Shown here piece by piece: positions 1 through 7,328 of a stretch of 13,842 bases of DNA; the stretch's first letter is position 1, and every line of letters begins with the position of its first letter. The notes beneath the pieces are model-generated. The model was not told the DNA's origin. It searched no databases and saw nothing but the letters and a program-made list of their open reading frames with translations. The stretch comes from JBBIJR01 sp037445875 (GTDB lineage Bacteria; CLD3; SB21). The position numbers and the translations under genes are program-made. Location: NCBI GenBank assembly GCA_037445875.1, contig JBBIJR010000084.1:1-13842 (forward strand), read 5' to 3'.

Positions 1-1
1 C

Positions 2-415
2 CTGTGGTTTACCGTACCCCTGCCCATCGGACTTACGTTCTTGAGTCCCTGGATCATGGAATGGGTGGGAAGGGCCAAGTATGCCGACAGCTGGTACATC
101 CTCGCTGTATTGTATTTCTCGTACGTGTTCTATGCGTTGTCCCAGCTTCAGCTCACCGTCATATCAATCTTTGGCAAGCCGACCGAATTTCTGTTTCGCG
201 ACGCGGTCGGAGGTGTGGTGGGCTTGTGCTCGACGCTGGGTATGATCCTCTGGCTGCAGGAATACGGAATTGCCTGGGGCCAGCTGGTTTCTTACGCCGT
301 CCTGTTTGTGGTGGGTTACCGCCTTTCGCAACGATACGTACGTGCCAGCGCGGCGAGTCCTGCGCTCGAAGCGGCTTCGCAGGAACTGGCGGTCGAACGT
401 GAAGAAACCGCGTGA
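2..415 (+). CDS. Polysaccharide/lipid flippase, Wzx/MOP type, C-terminal part
   Basis: This is the 3' end of a gene that begins before the window; the reading frame is open from base 2 to a TGA stop. The roughly 137 visible residues contain about three to four hydrophobic segments. One is near the visible start (LWFTVPLPIGLTFLSPWI) and is followed by a short polar stretch, KYADSW. Then comes a long segment ending in ISIFGKP, and then two further helices around the EYGIAWGQLVSY motif. This helix-loop pattern, with 'gk' after the tenth-helix region and 'yGi.wgqlvsY' before the last helix, is typical of the C-terminal half of Wzx-like flippases (MOP superfamily), which move lipid-linked sugars across the inner membrane. 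The tail is polar and acidic (ASQELAVEREETA). The gene lies 28 nt upstream of three CDP-alcohol phosphotransferase genes on the same strand, which suggests that an exported lipid or glycan is their shared product. Another multi-helix transporter is possible because the N-terminus is missing. Confidence 0.7.
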   Translation: MWFTVPLPIGLTFLSPWIMEWVGRAKYADSWYILAVLYFSYVFYALSQLQLTVISIFGKPTEFLFRDAVGGVVGLCSTLGMILWLQEYGIAWGQLVSYAVLFVVGYRLSQRYVRASAASPALEAASQELAVEREETA

Positions 416-443
416 TGTTCATCATAGAAAGGAGTGAGTCCTC

Positions 444-1133
444 ATGGCCGATGACACAAACATAAAAAAGGACGAACGTATCAACGATATTCTGCTCGGC
501 CCGCTGGAACGCCCTGCCCTCCTGTGGTTGTGCCAGCACATGCCGAGGTGGGTTACCCCCGACATCCTGACATTGGTCGGGATTGTGGCCGCGCTGCAGA
601 TCGGCATCAGTTATGCCCTGACGGTGTACGACCGCAATTTCCTTTGGCTCGCCAGCTTTGGATTCGCTCTGCAGTGGTTCGGAGACAGCCTCGACGGAAA
701 CCTGGCGCGGTTCCGCAAGATCGAGCGTCCGAAGTACGGTTACTTTGTCGATCACATCGTCGACGCCTTTTCAACCACGGCCATTTGCGTCGGCATTGGT
801 CTGTCCGCCTACGTGGGTTTCGTCTGGGCCATGCTCGATCTGGTGGCCTACCTCCTGATGTCCATTCTGACCTACATTCAGACCAACGTGACCGGCGTTT
901 TCAAGATCTCGTACGGCAAGATCGGTCCCACGGAAATCAGAGTGCTCATCATTACGGTAAATGTGTTTTTCTATTTCGGGACCAATCCGCCAGTGGACTT
1001 CTCGTTTGTTCACATTAGACTGTACGACCTTGTTGCGGCGGTCGTCGCGCTGTTGATCTTCCTCTATTTCCTGTTCTTCTCCGTCAAACAAGCGGTGGAC
1101 CTGGCACGCCTGGAACCGCCGCGAACGAATTGA
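444..1133 (+). CDS. CDP-alcohol phosphotransferase (minimal, intact active site)
   Basis: A 229-aa integral membrane enzyme of the CDP-alcohol phosphatidyltransferase family. Such enzymes move a phospho-alcohol group from a CDP-linked donor to an acceptor alcohol, releasing CMP. The full signature is present: D81, D84-G85, A88-R89, G99, D103 and D107. The first three aspartates bind metal in known structures and the last is the proposed base. About six hydrophobic segments follow the family plan (roughly 42-60, 66-80, 108-145 as a pair, 165-180 and 193-214). VTPDILTLVG before helix 1 matches the usual 'TPN.iT..g' entry. The start is supported by AAAGGAG nine bases upstream. Length is normal for a single-domain member. 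It follows a flippase and precedes two larger relatives, so a role in envelope lipid or glycan assembly is likely. The acceptor alcohol (glycerol phosphate, inositol phosphate, serine or other) cannot be read from the sequence. Confidence 0.88.
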   Translation: MADDTNIKKDERINDILLGPLERPALLWLCQHMPRWVTPDILTLVGIVAALQIGISYALTVYDRNFLWLASFGFALQWFGDSLDGNLARFRKIERPKYGYFVDHIVDAFSTTAICVGIGLSAYVGFVWAMLDLVAYLLMSILTYIQTNVTGVFKISYGKIGPTEIRVLIITVNVFFYFGTNPPVDFSFVHIRLYDLVAAVVALLIFLYFLFFSVKQAVDLARLEPPRTN

Positions 1134-1139
1134 AGGAAC

Positions 1140-2369
1140 ATGAGGCGCATTGCGGTCATATACGATGAGCCCTCGGTTCGCAAAGTACGTGTGTACGGCC
1201 TTTCTCCGGTGGCACGGCTCGTTCGACAGTGGCGGACCTGGGGGACCGGAAACACATGGATCGTCTCCTCTGAAACCACCCCCACGGACGGAGGAGCCGA
1301 CCACGTAACGTGGGGCACGCTGGCCGAACGCGTGCGAAGCACCCCTGAATCCGTTGCATACTACTTGATCGGAGCCGACGCTATTGTGGATGACCGGTTG
1401 TTTGTTTTTATGAGCGGGCTCGATGGAGAAGTGCGAATATCCACTCGCAACGGCCCCGCTCCGATTCTGGCAAAGGTTGGCAAGGATACAGTGCTACGCT
1501 TGTCGGCGCTTCAAAGCCTGGAGGCCGTTCGAAAGGCTCTTGAAAACGAGACGACGCTTCCCGTGAAATACCCGTCCGATTTCGATCCGTACATCGATGA
1601 GCTTCGACTGAGCAACGAACCCTATCTCTTTCGCATGACGGAGAACAGCGATATTCGCCGGGTGGAGAACAGGATGTATGAGGCGAATTTCAAAGGCACG
1701 CTCGACTTTATCGCAATCTACATCTACAAGTATCCCGTGCGCGAGATCACGCGGTGGCTGAGTCGCTTTCCGCGGGTAACGCCCAATCAGATCACGTTTC
1801 TGAGCATCGTGAGTTCATTCGCCGTGCCCGTATTGTTCGCGATGGGCCAGGTGGGATGGGCCGTCTCTATCGGGTGGCTGATGTTCATTCTCGATTCGGT
1901 GGATGGAAAACTGGCGCGTCTGACCGTCCGGCTCAGCCGAACGGCCGGAATCATCGAACACGCGACGAGTACGCCCGCCGTCTTTCTGTGGTTCCCAACT
2001 CTGGGCTGGCATCTGAGCGGCGGGCAGTTGTTCGATCCCGGTCAGCCCATGGCGGCGGCTGCAGGGGTGCTTATGATCCTGTATTGGGTGGACAAAGCCG
2101 TCAACGGAGCTTTCCGAAAGAGATTTCGATTGGACCTGTATAACTGGTCCACATTCGATCAGAAGTTTCACCTGATCGCCTGCCGACGGGCGATTATCAT
2201 GTTGATCGTAACAATCGGTTACCTGATCGGCGATGTGCGCACCGCGTACCTGGCGCTGGCCGGCTGGATGACGACCTCCTTTGCCGTCCACCTTCTTCGG
2301 TTCGCGATGATTTCTATGAAGAGCGCGGCGCAACGGCCGGAACCTGAGGCTCCATATGGAAAAGATTGA
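1140..2369 (+). CDS. CDP-alcohol phosphotransferase with N-terminal nucleotidyltransferase-like domain, degenerate catalytic motif
   Basis: A 409-aa protein. Residues about 1-135 form a soluble domain with a weak resemblance to nucleotidyltransferase folds: VYGLSPVARLVRQW resembles the 'v.G.p.l.r.l..l..aG' helix, and YLIGADAIVDDRLF resembles the strand carrying the metal aspartate. The GxGxR..PK loop of active cytidylyltransferases is missing. A linker (VENRMYEANFKGTLDF) leads to VTPNQITFLS and the membrane domain from about 205. The CDP-alcohol motif reads D252, D255-G256, A259-R260. After that, the positions expected to be Gly, Asp and Asp are A269, E273 and S277 by my alignment, or G270, H274 and T278 if the spacing is one residue longer. 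Either way the last catalytic Asp is gone. It starts 6 nt after the previous stop, with an AAGGA very close to the ATG, and overlaps the next gene by 14 nt. It could be an inactive partner subunit or an enzyme with changed chemistry. Confidence 0.8.
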   Translation: MRRIAVIYDEPSVRKVRVYGLSPVARLVRQWRTWGTGNTWIVSSETTPTDGGADHVTWGTLAERVRSTPESVAYYLIGADAIVDDRLFVFMSGLDGEVRISTRNGPAPILAKVGKDTVLRLSALQSLEAVRKALENETTLPVKYPSDFDPYIDELRLSNEPYLFRMTENSDIRRVENRMYEANFKGTLDFIAIYIYKYPVREITRWLSRFPRVTPNQITFLSIVSSFAVPVLFAMGQVGWAVSIGWLMFILDSVDGKLARLTVRLSRTAGIIEHATSTPAVFLWFPTLGWHLSGGQLFDPGQPMAAAAGVLMILYWVDKAVNGAFRKRFRLDLYNWSTFDQKFHLIACRRAIIMLIVTIGYLIGDVRTAYLALAGWMTTSFAVHLLRFAMISMKSAAQRPEPEAPYGKD

Positions 2370-3840
2370 AACAGAAGCCAAAACGAAAACTGCCACTCGA
2401 GCAATCCTGCTCGCCTTCAACGCGAACAATGGAAAGGCCTCTTACCACGCTTATCACGGCGGAGAATCCGTCCTGGGACGCGCGCTCGTGGCGTTGTCGA
2501 AATCGGGATTTCGAGCGGCCATCGTTGCCACGGGTGTGGGACGGAAAGAGCATGTCGAGCGGTTGATCGGCGAAGTCCGGCATCGGTTGTCGTTGACGGC
2601 GGAAGTCCATGAGATGACGGATGCGGCCAGCATAGGGTCCCTGCTGGAAAACACGGACGAGCCGTTCTTGCTTCTGGAAACCGACAAGATCCTCCACCCC
2701 ACGCTGCTCAAACAGGCCGCCGCGTTGGACCCGAGCCGCGGTCCCGTGCTGGTGTGTTATCGGCACGTTGACCTGCAAAACGGTACTGCCCGATTCGATC
2801 CGGCCTTGCCGGAAAAATACCGCGTCATGTTCGCCGACACCCGCCAGCTTACCCGCGTGGAGCTTGCGGGAACGAACGGGACGATGGTAGAAGGCCGTGC
2901 GCTGGACCGACCGCCGCGCATGGGAACGGACGTTCCGGGGGGATCCGTCAGTACCGAAATCGCCGTGTTCAAACCGTCGCAGCTCCGGGCTGTGACCGGA
3001 TGGACGAGCTTCGCGGACCTGATCGGCCGGTGGAACGCGTCACGGGCGGTTTCCTTCGCCTTTGCATCCGGGGCCTGGTGGTTCAAGTTGAGTCCCGAAA
3101 CGACGGACACGCAGCTGCGCGAGTTGTTCTGGCGGATCGCATTCAAGGAGATCAGCGGCGAATTCTCCAAAGCCGTTAATTCAAAGTTCTCGAAGCCGCT
3201 GTCGTTGTTCCTCGCGCGGAAGCGGGTCACGCCCAACGCGATCAGTTCCGTCCAGATGCTGCTGTTTGTTCTGGCTGCAGCATTCCTGTTCATCGATGCC
3301 TACTGGGCAACGCTGACGTTTGCTGTCGTCTGGCAATTCTCCGCAGGCGTGCTCGATCGATGCGACGGAGAGACGGCGAGAATTCGCAACCACGAGTCGG
3401 AGGGCGGTGCCAAATACGATGTCCTCGTTGACGATCTGCGGTTCGGTCTGCCGTTTTTTGCGTTAACGTGGATTGTGTATGCAGAGGGCGGCCGCGATCC
3501 CGTCATTCTCATTGCGGCAGGACTGACGCTCCTGTTGTTCCTCGCCGCCACCGTTCGCGAACTGACATTCATGCGATCGCTGGGCTATCAGAGCCGGCAG
3601 GTCGTGGGAGCCGATATCGCACGTTCGCTTGGAAACAAATCGTTCCAGGCGCGGTTCTTCCATACGTTCAGGCCGTTCTTCAAAGGCGATGCGCGTACGT
3701 TCATGGTTTTCCTTGTTTCCCTGAGCGGCAACAAGACGGCGCTGTTCTGGGCGTTGATACTGAACGTGCTGTTCATGGGTGTGCAGGCCTGGCTGTCCAT
3801 CTGGAAACTCAAGACCATCCATTCCAAGAAGGACCCCTAG
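2356..3840 (+). CDS. Two-domain CDP-alcohol phosphotransferase with N-terminal nucleotidyltransferase-like domain
   Basis: A 494-aa protein. Residues about 15-245 look like a sugar-nucleotide transferase fold: ILLAFNANNG at the P-loop position, GGESVLGRALVALSKSGFRAAIVATG like the 'gg.plL.r.l..l..aG...i.vvtG' region, and FLLLETDKILHPTLL with D110 at the metal-binding aspartate position. The glycine-rich GxGTR loop and PK are replaced, so cytidylyltransferase activity is doubtful. The linker FKEISGEFSKAVNSKFSKPLS leads to VTPNAISSVQ and the membrane domain (about 300-480). The CDP-alcohol signature is complete: D334, D337-G338, A341-R342, G351, D355 and D359, followed by an extra D360. The order (transferase fold, then CDP-alcohol enzyme) parallels the bifunctional IPCT/DIPPS proteins that make inositol phosphodiesters, but the substrate here is unknown. 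The start has GAGG six bases upstream, inside the end of the preceding gene, so the two are probably translationally coupled. Confidence 0.85.
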   Translation: MEKIETEAKTKTATRAILLAFNANNGKASYHAYHGGESVLGRALVALSKSGFRAAIVATGVGRKEHVERLIGEVRHRLSLTAEVHEMTDAASIGSLLENTDEPFLLLETDKILHPTLLKQAAALDPSRGPVLVCYRHVDLQNGTARFDPALPEKYRVMFADTRQLTRVELAGTNGTMVEGRALDRPPRMGTDVPGGSVSTEIAVFKPSQLRAVTGWTSFADLIGRWNASRAVSFAFASGAWWFKLSPETTDTQLRELFWRIAFKEISGEFSKAVNSKFSKPLSLFLARKRVTPNAISSVQMLLFVLAAAFLFIDAYWATLTFAVVWQFSAGVLDRCDGETARIRNHESEGGAKYDVLVDDLRFGLPFFALTWIVYAEGGRDPVILIAAGLTLLLFLAATVRELTFMRSLGYQSRQVVGADIARSLGNKSFQARFFHTFRPFFKGDARTFMVFLVSLSGNKTALFWALILNVLFMGVQAWLSIWKLKTIHSKKDP

Positions 3841-3882
3841 GTGCCGTCCACCGATGTCTCAATTCACAACTCATGGGCCGCG

Positions 3883-3908
3883 TCGTTCTGTTTTTTAACG
3901 ATTTTCTC
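3883..3908 (+). terminator. Weak terminator-like hairpin after the CDP-alcohol genes
   Basis: Arms TCGTT (3883-3887) and AACGA (3897-3901) flank a T-rich nine-base loop and are followed by TTTTCT. The stem is short and A/T-rich, so termination is uncertain. It lies in the 127-nt gap before the DUF3047 gene, the only gap in the left locus that could separate two transcription units. Nothing else recognisable is in this gap. Confidence 0.15.
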
Positions 3909-3967
3909 ACACAGGCAGCCTGGTCCGAATATTGCAACCGAGTAGGTCTCACATCCAGGAGTGAATT

Positions 3968-4714
3968 ATGAGAATCCATGAGGGTATCGTTCTGATTGCA
4001 GCCGTGATTGTTCTACTCATGGTTGCACAGCCCAGTTCAACCGGCACGGCGTCCGTCGTCATGGGCGATGCGGATTTTGTCGTGGTCGAGGACTTTTCGG
4101 GCTCAAGTGTGAATGCGTTTCCAAAAGGATGGGGCTGGCTGGACGGAACGAAGGTTAGAAAGATCTCGGAGGCCGGGGAAGGACAAGTGCCCTATCGCGT
4201 GCTGGAGGAGAACGGAAACAAATATCTGCATGTGGACGATACCGGTCAAGCCGTTACGATTGTCTCGGACAAAAAATGGAACGTGAAGAAGTACCCGTGC
4301 CTGACGTGGCGGTGGCGTGTGAGAGAATTCCCGGCGGGCGCAAACGAAAAAATATCCGGAAAGCGCGACAGTCCGGCCAGCATCTATATAACGTACTACG
4401 TCAGTTTCCTGGGCATACCGAAAAGCATCAAGTACATCTGGAGCAACGAACTGCCGGCGTGCGACGTATTCAAGAAAGAGGGAACCGGAACGGCCACACA
4501 GGTGGTGGTTCAGTCCGGTATGTGGAGACGCAGCGTGTGGATCACGGAGACAATGAATATCTACGAACAATACAAGAAGGTCTTCGGCGAGTATCCTCCG
4601 GACGAAATTGCCGGCATCGCCATCCGGACGGACGCGGACGGGACGCGAAGCCGCGCCGTCGCCGACTACGACGATATCCGTGCTCTGCGTGAGTGCGAAG
4701 GAAAGTGCCGGTAG
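3968..4714 (+). CDS. Secreted DUF3047 family protein
   Basis: A 248-aa protein of the DUF3047 family, which has no established function. Residues 1-30 form a signal peptide or N-terminal anchor: a charged start MRIHEG, then the hydrophobic run IVLIAAVIVLLMVA. The mature part begins with VVVEDFSGSSVNAFPKGW, the family's opening 'veDFs....fP.gW' pattern. It continues with YLHVDDTGQAVTI, CLTWRWRVREFP (the central 'l.WrWrv' block, residues 111-122), and ends with GIAIRTDADGTRSRAVADYDDI, which matches the C-terminal 'gI.imtD.D.T...a..yyddi' block. The usual DDaaaR segment is replaced by KRDSPASIYI. The fold is probably all-beta. AGGAG six bases before the ATG supports the start. It sits 127 nt after three CDP-alcohol enzymes on the same strand, so it may act on or bind their exported product. 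That link is inference from position only. Confidence 0.78.
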   Translation: MRIHEGIVLIAAVIVLLMVAQPSSTGTASVVMGDADFVVVEDFSGSSVNAFPKGWGWLDGTKVRKISEAGEGQVPYRVLEENGNKYLHVDDTGQAVTIVSDKKWNVKKYPCLTWRWRVREFPAGANEKISGKRDSPASIYITYYVSFLGIPKSIKYIWSNELPACDVFKKEGTGTATQVVVQSGMWRRSVWITETMNIYEQYKKVFGEYPPDEIAGIAIRTDADGTRSRAVADYDDIRALRECEGKCR

Positions 4715-4764
4715 TGCGACGGACGCTTACTCGATCTAAGATCGTATCGACAAACGTGACTACC

Positions 4765-4778
4765 ACCTTCCCGAAGGT
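4765..4778. other. Small perfect inverted repeat between convergent genes
   Basis: ACCTTC and GAAGGT form a short perfect hairpin in the 136-nt gap between the DUF3047 gene (+) and the carbonic anhydrase gene (-). A second tiny one, CGATC-TAA-GATCG, lies at 4732-4744. Neither has a T-run on either strand, so I do not call them terminators, though they may stop convergent transcription weakly. Confidence 0.25.
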
Positions 4779-4850
4779 TCGCTCCAGGACTGAAACGGTC
4801 GCAGCCGTCAAACGGTTGATCACGCGGCGGCGCCTCATGTACGACGGGGG

Positions 4851-5465
4851 CTAGTCCGTCAGGTCCCGGGGACCGCTGAAACACACTCCGAGATCGCGCA
4901 GCAACCCGTCACGGAGAGCGTAGATCCACCCGTGTACGGCCAGCGGTTGATGACGGGCCCAGGCTTTTCTCACGATCGTCGTTTCGCACACATTTCGAAC
5001 CTGCTCGATGACATTGAGCTCGCATAACCGATCCACGCGGCGGTTCGGATCCGCCAGAGCGGAGAGTTCCTCCTCGTGGCGATGGTACACGTCCCGCAGG
5101 TGGCGCAGCCAGTTGTCGATGAGCCCCAGGCGGCTGTTTTCGAGGGCTGCCCGGACGCCGCCGCACCCGTAGTGACCGCAAACGATGATGTGCTGAACGC
5201 GCAGCACTTCAACGGCGTACTCGACCACGGACAGGCAATTGAAGTCCGTGTGCACGACGAGATTGGCCACGTTGCGATGAACGAAGAGTTCGCCCGGCTG
5301 CAGTCCCACGATCTCATTGGCGGGAACGCGGCTGTCCGAGCAACCGATCCACAAGTATCGGGGCGACTGCTGTTCGGACAATCTTTCGAAAAAATCCGGT
5401 TGGGCGGCACGGACCCGTTCCGCCCAGCGTCGGTTGTTGTCGAAAAGGTGTTTCAGGATTCGCAT
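4851..5465 (-). CDS. can: Beta-class carbonic anhydrase, Can type
   Basis: A 204-aa cytoplasmic enzyme that interconverts CO2 and bicarbonate with a zinc ion, supplying bicarbonate to carboxylases. The zinc site is complete: C42 and D44 in GCSDSRVP (with R46 of the Asp-Arg pair), H98 and C101 in CGHYGCGG. Numbering from the ATG at 5465 is the same as in E. coli Can, which supports this start over more upstream alternatives in the frame. W39, R64 and Y182 match the residues that form the bicarbonate control site in the Haemophilus/E. coli enzymes, so pH- or bicarbonate-dependent allostery is expected. GELFVHRNVANLV and CELNVIEQV are family hallmarks. The C-terminus ends about 16 residues earlier than in E. 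coli Can. A GAGGA lies 11 nt upstream of the ATG and a promoter-like pair lies just beyond, so it may be expressed apart from the upstream kinase gene. Confidence 0.95.
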   Translation of the reverse strand: MRILKHLFDNNRRWAERVRAAQPDFFERLSEQQSPRYLWIGCSDSRVPANEIVGLQPGELFVHRNVANLVVHTDFNCLSVVEYAVEVLRVQHIIVCGHYGCGGVRAALENSRLGLIDNWLRHLRDVYHRHEEELSALADPNRRVDRLCELNVIEQVRNVCETTIVRKAWARHQPLAVHGWIYALRDGLLRDLGVCFSGPRDLTD

Positions 5466-5499
5466 GCTCAGGCCCGTCCTCGCCAATGAAGACCAAGCC

Positions 5500-5528
5500 A
5501 AGATACGGCGGCACAGGGTAACACTCAA
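5500..5528 (-). promoter_or_regulatory. Possible sigma-70 promoter of the carbonic anhydrase gene
   Basis: On the minus strand TTGAGT (5528-5523) and TATCTT (5505-5500) are separated by 17 bases, the ideal spacing; each box matches the consensus at four of six bases. The predicted start, near 5493, gives a leader of about 28 nt that contains the ribosome-binding GAGGA. A small hairpin (CACGG/CCGTG, 5550-5563) lies between this promoter and the end of the kinase gene but has no T-run. Confidence 0.35.
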
Positions 5529-5571
5529 TAGCGATCCTGCTTTGCGCACCACGGTGCTCCGTGCACGAGTA

Positions 5572-6885
5572 TTACGGCCGATCGCAGGACCCGGTAGCAA
5601 GCGGTGACGCTCTGAACGAAGGTGTCCCGGATTCGGTAGCCGTTTCGGGGCTCGGGCGCAGCGGCAGGCTGAAACTGAACGTCGAGCCCTTGCCCTGGAT
5701 ACTCTCGACCCAGATTCGGCCTCCGTGTTTCTCCACGATCCTGCGAACCAGTACGAGCCCGAGGCCGGTGCTGGATTCCTGGCCGGTCGGCCGCGCCGAC
5801 AATTTTCTGACCGCCTTGAAAACGTAACCGAGGTCTTCCTTGCTCAGACCCTGTCCGGTATCCTCAACATGGACCACGATGGCCGCGCCGCAGCGTTCGA
5901 TCCGGACGCGCACTTCTCCGCCGTCGAAGGTGTACTTGAGCGCATTCGACAGGAGGTTCTCCACCACTTGCCGTATGGCCGCGGGATTAAATCGTATCGG
6001 CGGACAGTGTTCGGGTTCGGGTCCCGCCAGCCGGATGCCTTTTCTTTCCGCCGCCGGGCGCAGGGATTCCAAGCACTGGCGGACGAGGGCGAACAAATCC
6101 GTGTCTTCCATCGCAAGGTGCGCCGTGGACTCCAGCATCGCCACGTCCATCAGTTCGGTGACCAATTGCATGATGCGGCGGGCCGAGGCGTGGATGATCT
6201 CCAGATCGCTCCGCAACGATTCCGGGTCTCGGCATGACTCCTCGAGCAGGAGCATTTCGCTGCAGCCCATTATCGCATGGACCGGATTGCGAATGTCGTG
6301 CGCAACGAGGTGAAGAAAGTCCGACTTGTCCCGGTTGAGCGACTGGAGTTGTTCAATCATCTGGATCTTGATCAGGGCCGACAGGAAAGGTTCTCGCAGC
6401 ATGTGCAGGACGCGCAGTTCTTCGGCCTCAAACGCATCGCGGCGCGTCATGTTGTCGAATATCAGAAAGCCTTCGACGGATCCGTTAATGGGGATCGGCA
6501 TGACCAGCATGGACAGGGGGATGCCCAGCGGGAGGATCTTCTCCTGCCCTGGGCGTCCGGCCACTTCCGTGATGAGGTAGATGCCCTCGTGGACCTCCAT
6601 TACGTCGTGGAGGTAGCGTCCAAAAGCCTCGTCGCGAGTCAACGTAATGGCATGTTCCTCGTCGTGTGCCGTGTGGGTCGTGGCCTTTAGACGATAGCAA
6701 CCGCTGTCCGAATCCCAGAGGATGGCCGATGCTTTTTCGATTCCGCTGAGGTAACAAGCCTCCTGGATCACGCTTTGCAGCAGGTCGACGGCGGATGAAG
6801 TCGCGTTGATCCGGCGAAGCGTTTCGATGATACGCCATACAGGATACCGCCGGCCGACGGTTTCGTTGAAGGAATCGGAGAACAT
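5572..6885 (-). CDS. Soluble GAF-domain sensor histidine kinase
   Basis: A 437-aa two-component sensor kinase. It has no signal peptide or membrane segment, so it senses inside the cell. Residues about 20-165 look like a GAF domain (ASAILWDSDSGCYRLKA, then LVMPIPINGSVEGFLIFDN). A helix leads to the dimerisation/phosphotransfer domain, with H196 in FLHLVAHDIRNPVHAI. The ATP-binding domain is complete: N box N310/N314 (VENLLSNALKYT), G1 box D342-TGQG, F box around YVFKAV, and G2 box TGLGL (373-377). The tail after 410 is low-complexity. AAAGG lies nine bases upstream of the ATG. It follows the STAS-like gene after 125 nt and a sigma-54 activator beyond that. No receiver-domain protein is encoded in the window, so its phosphorylation target is unknown. 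It may form part of a signalling operon with those two genes, or act with a distant regulator. Confidence 0.93.
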   Translation of the reverse strand: MFSDSFNETVGRRYPVWRIIETLRRINATSSAVDLLQSVIQEACYLSGIEKASAILWDSDSGCYRLKATTHTAHDEEHAITLTRDEAFGRYLHDVMEVHEGIYLITEVAGRPGQEKILPLGIPLSMLVMPIPINGSVEGFLIFDNMTRRDAFEAEELRVLHMLREPFLSALIKIQMIEQLQSLNRDKSDFLHLVAHDIRNPVHAIMGCSEMLLLEESCRDPESLRSDLEIIHASARRIMQLVTELMDVAMLESTAHLAMEDTDLFALVRQCLESLRPAAERKGIRLAGPEPEHCPPIRFNPAAIRQVVENLLSNALKYTFDGGEVRVRIERCGAAIVVHVEDTGQGLSKEDLGYVFKAVRKLSARPTGQESSTGLGLVLVRRIVEKHGGRIWVESIQGKGSTFSFSLPLRPSPETATESGTPSFRASPLATGSCDRP

Positions 6886-7010
6886 CGTTTAATACCTTTC
6901 AGAGAAAGATGCGGTGAGGCCGGGAGTGCAGCGGCCATCCGTCGACACTAACGGTTTCGGAAGGCAAGCTGGGTGGAAGTGGGGAGGGGACGACAGGAAA
7001 AGAGGGCCCT

Positions 7011-7316
7011 TCATGCCGTATGGGACCAGCCGGCCGCCGCGTCGCACGGCCAGAAGGTGCGGCTGCCGGAACCGCTTAGGCCGGAGGGTTCGTCGATCAA
7101 CGAAACCCGATCGTCGATCAGCAGTGCTACGATGCGTATCGCTTGCGGAGTCATGCGGATGACCTGGCGGAAATTCAGGACCAGCGGTCCCCGCTCCTGG
7201 CTCAGAAGCTCGACCAATTCGCTGGTCCACTCACTCAATTCGTCGTCGGTGATGGACCCGGAGATGGAATACACGGCGGCGTGATCGCTCTCGAAACTCT
7301 TGCTGATGGTGAACAT
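7011..7316 (-). CDS. Small STAS-like protein (possible anti-sigma antagonist-type fold)
   Basis: A 101-aa protein that resembles the STAS fold used by anti-sigma factor antagonists and other partner-switch proteins. VYSISGSITDDELSEWTSELVELLSQ matches strand 1 and helix 1, and GPLVLNFRQVIRMTPQAIRIVALLIDDR matches the core strand, loop and helix ('vvldl..v..id..gi..l..'). The loop that normally holds the phosphorylated Ser/Thr after an aspartate (D-S/T-G) reads MTPQAI here; T56 is the only hydroxyl residue in it and the Asp and Gly are gone. After about residue 72 the expected last strand and helix are replaced by a Gly/Ser- and Trp-rich tail (SGLSGSGSRTFWPCDAAAGW). The start is chosen by GAGG six bases before the ATG at 7316; the frame is open further upstream but overlaps the neighbouring gene. 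The similarity is by pattern only and the function is unknown. Confidence 0.55.
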   Translation of the reverse strand: MFTISKSFESDHAAVYSISGSITDDELSEWTSELVELLSQERGPLVLNFRQVIRMTPQAIRIVALLIDDRVSLIDEPSGLSGSGSRTFWPCDAAAGWSHTA

Positions 7317-7328
7317 GCATGACCTCGC

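Noticed and set aside
5466..5600. Longer carbonic anhydrase from an upstream TTG at 5600
   Set aside because: The extra 45 residues have no family similarity, would overlap the end of the kinase gene, and the ATG at 5465 gives numbering identical to E. coli Can.
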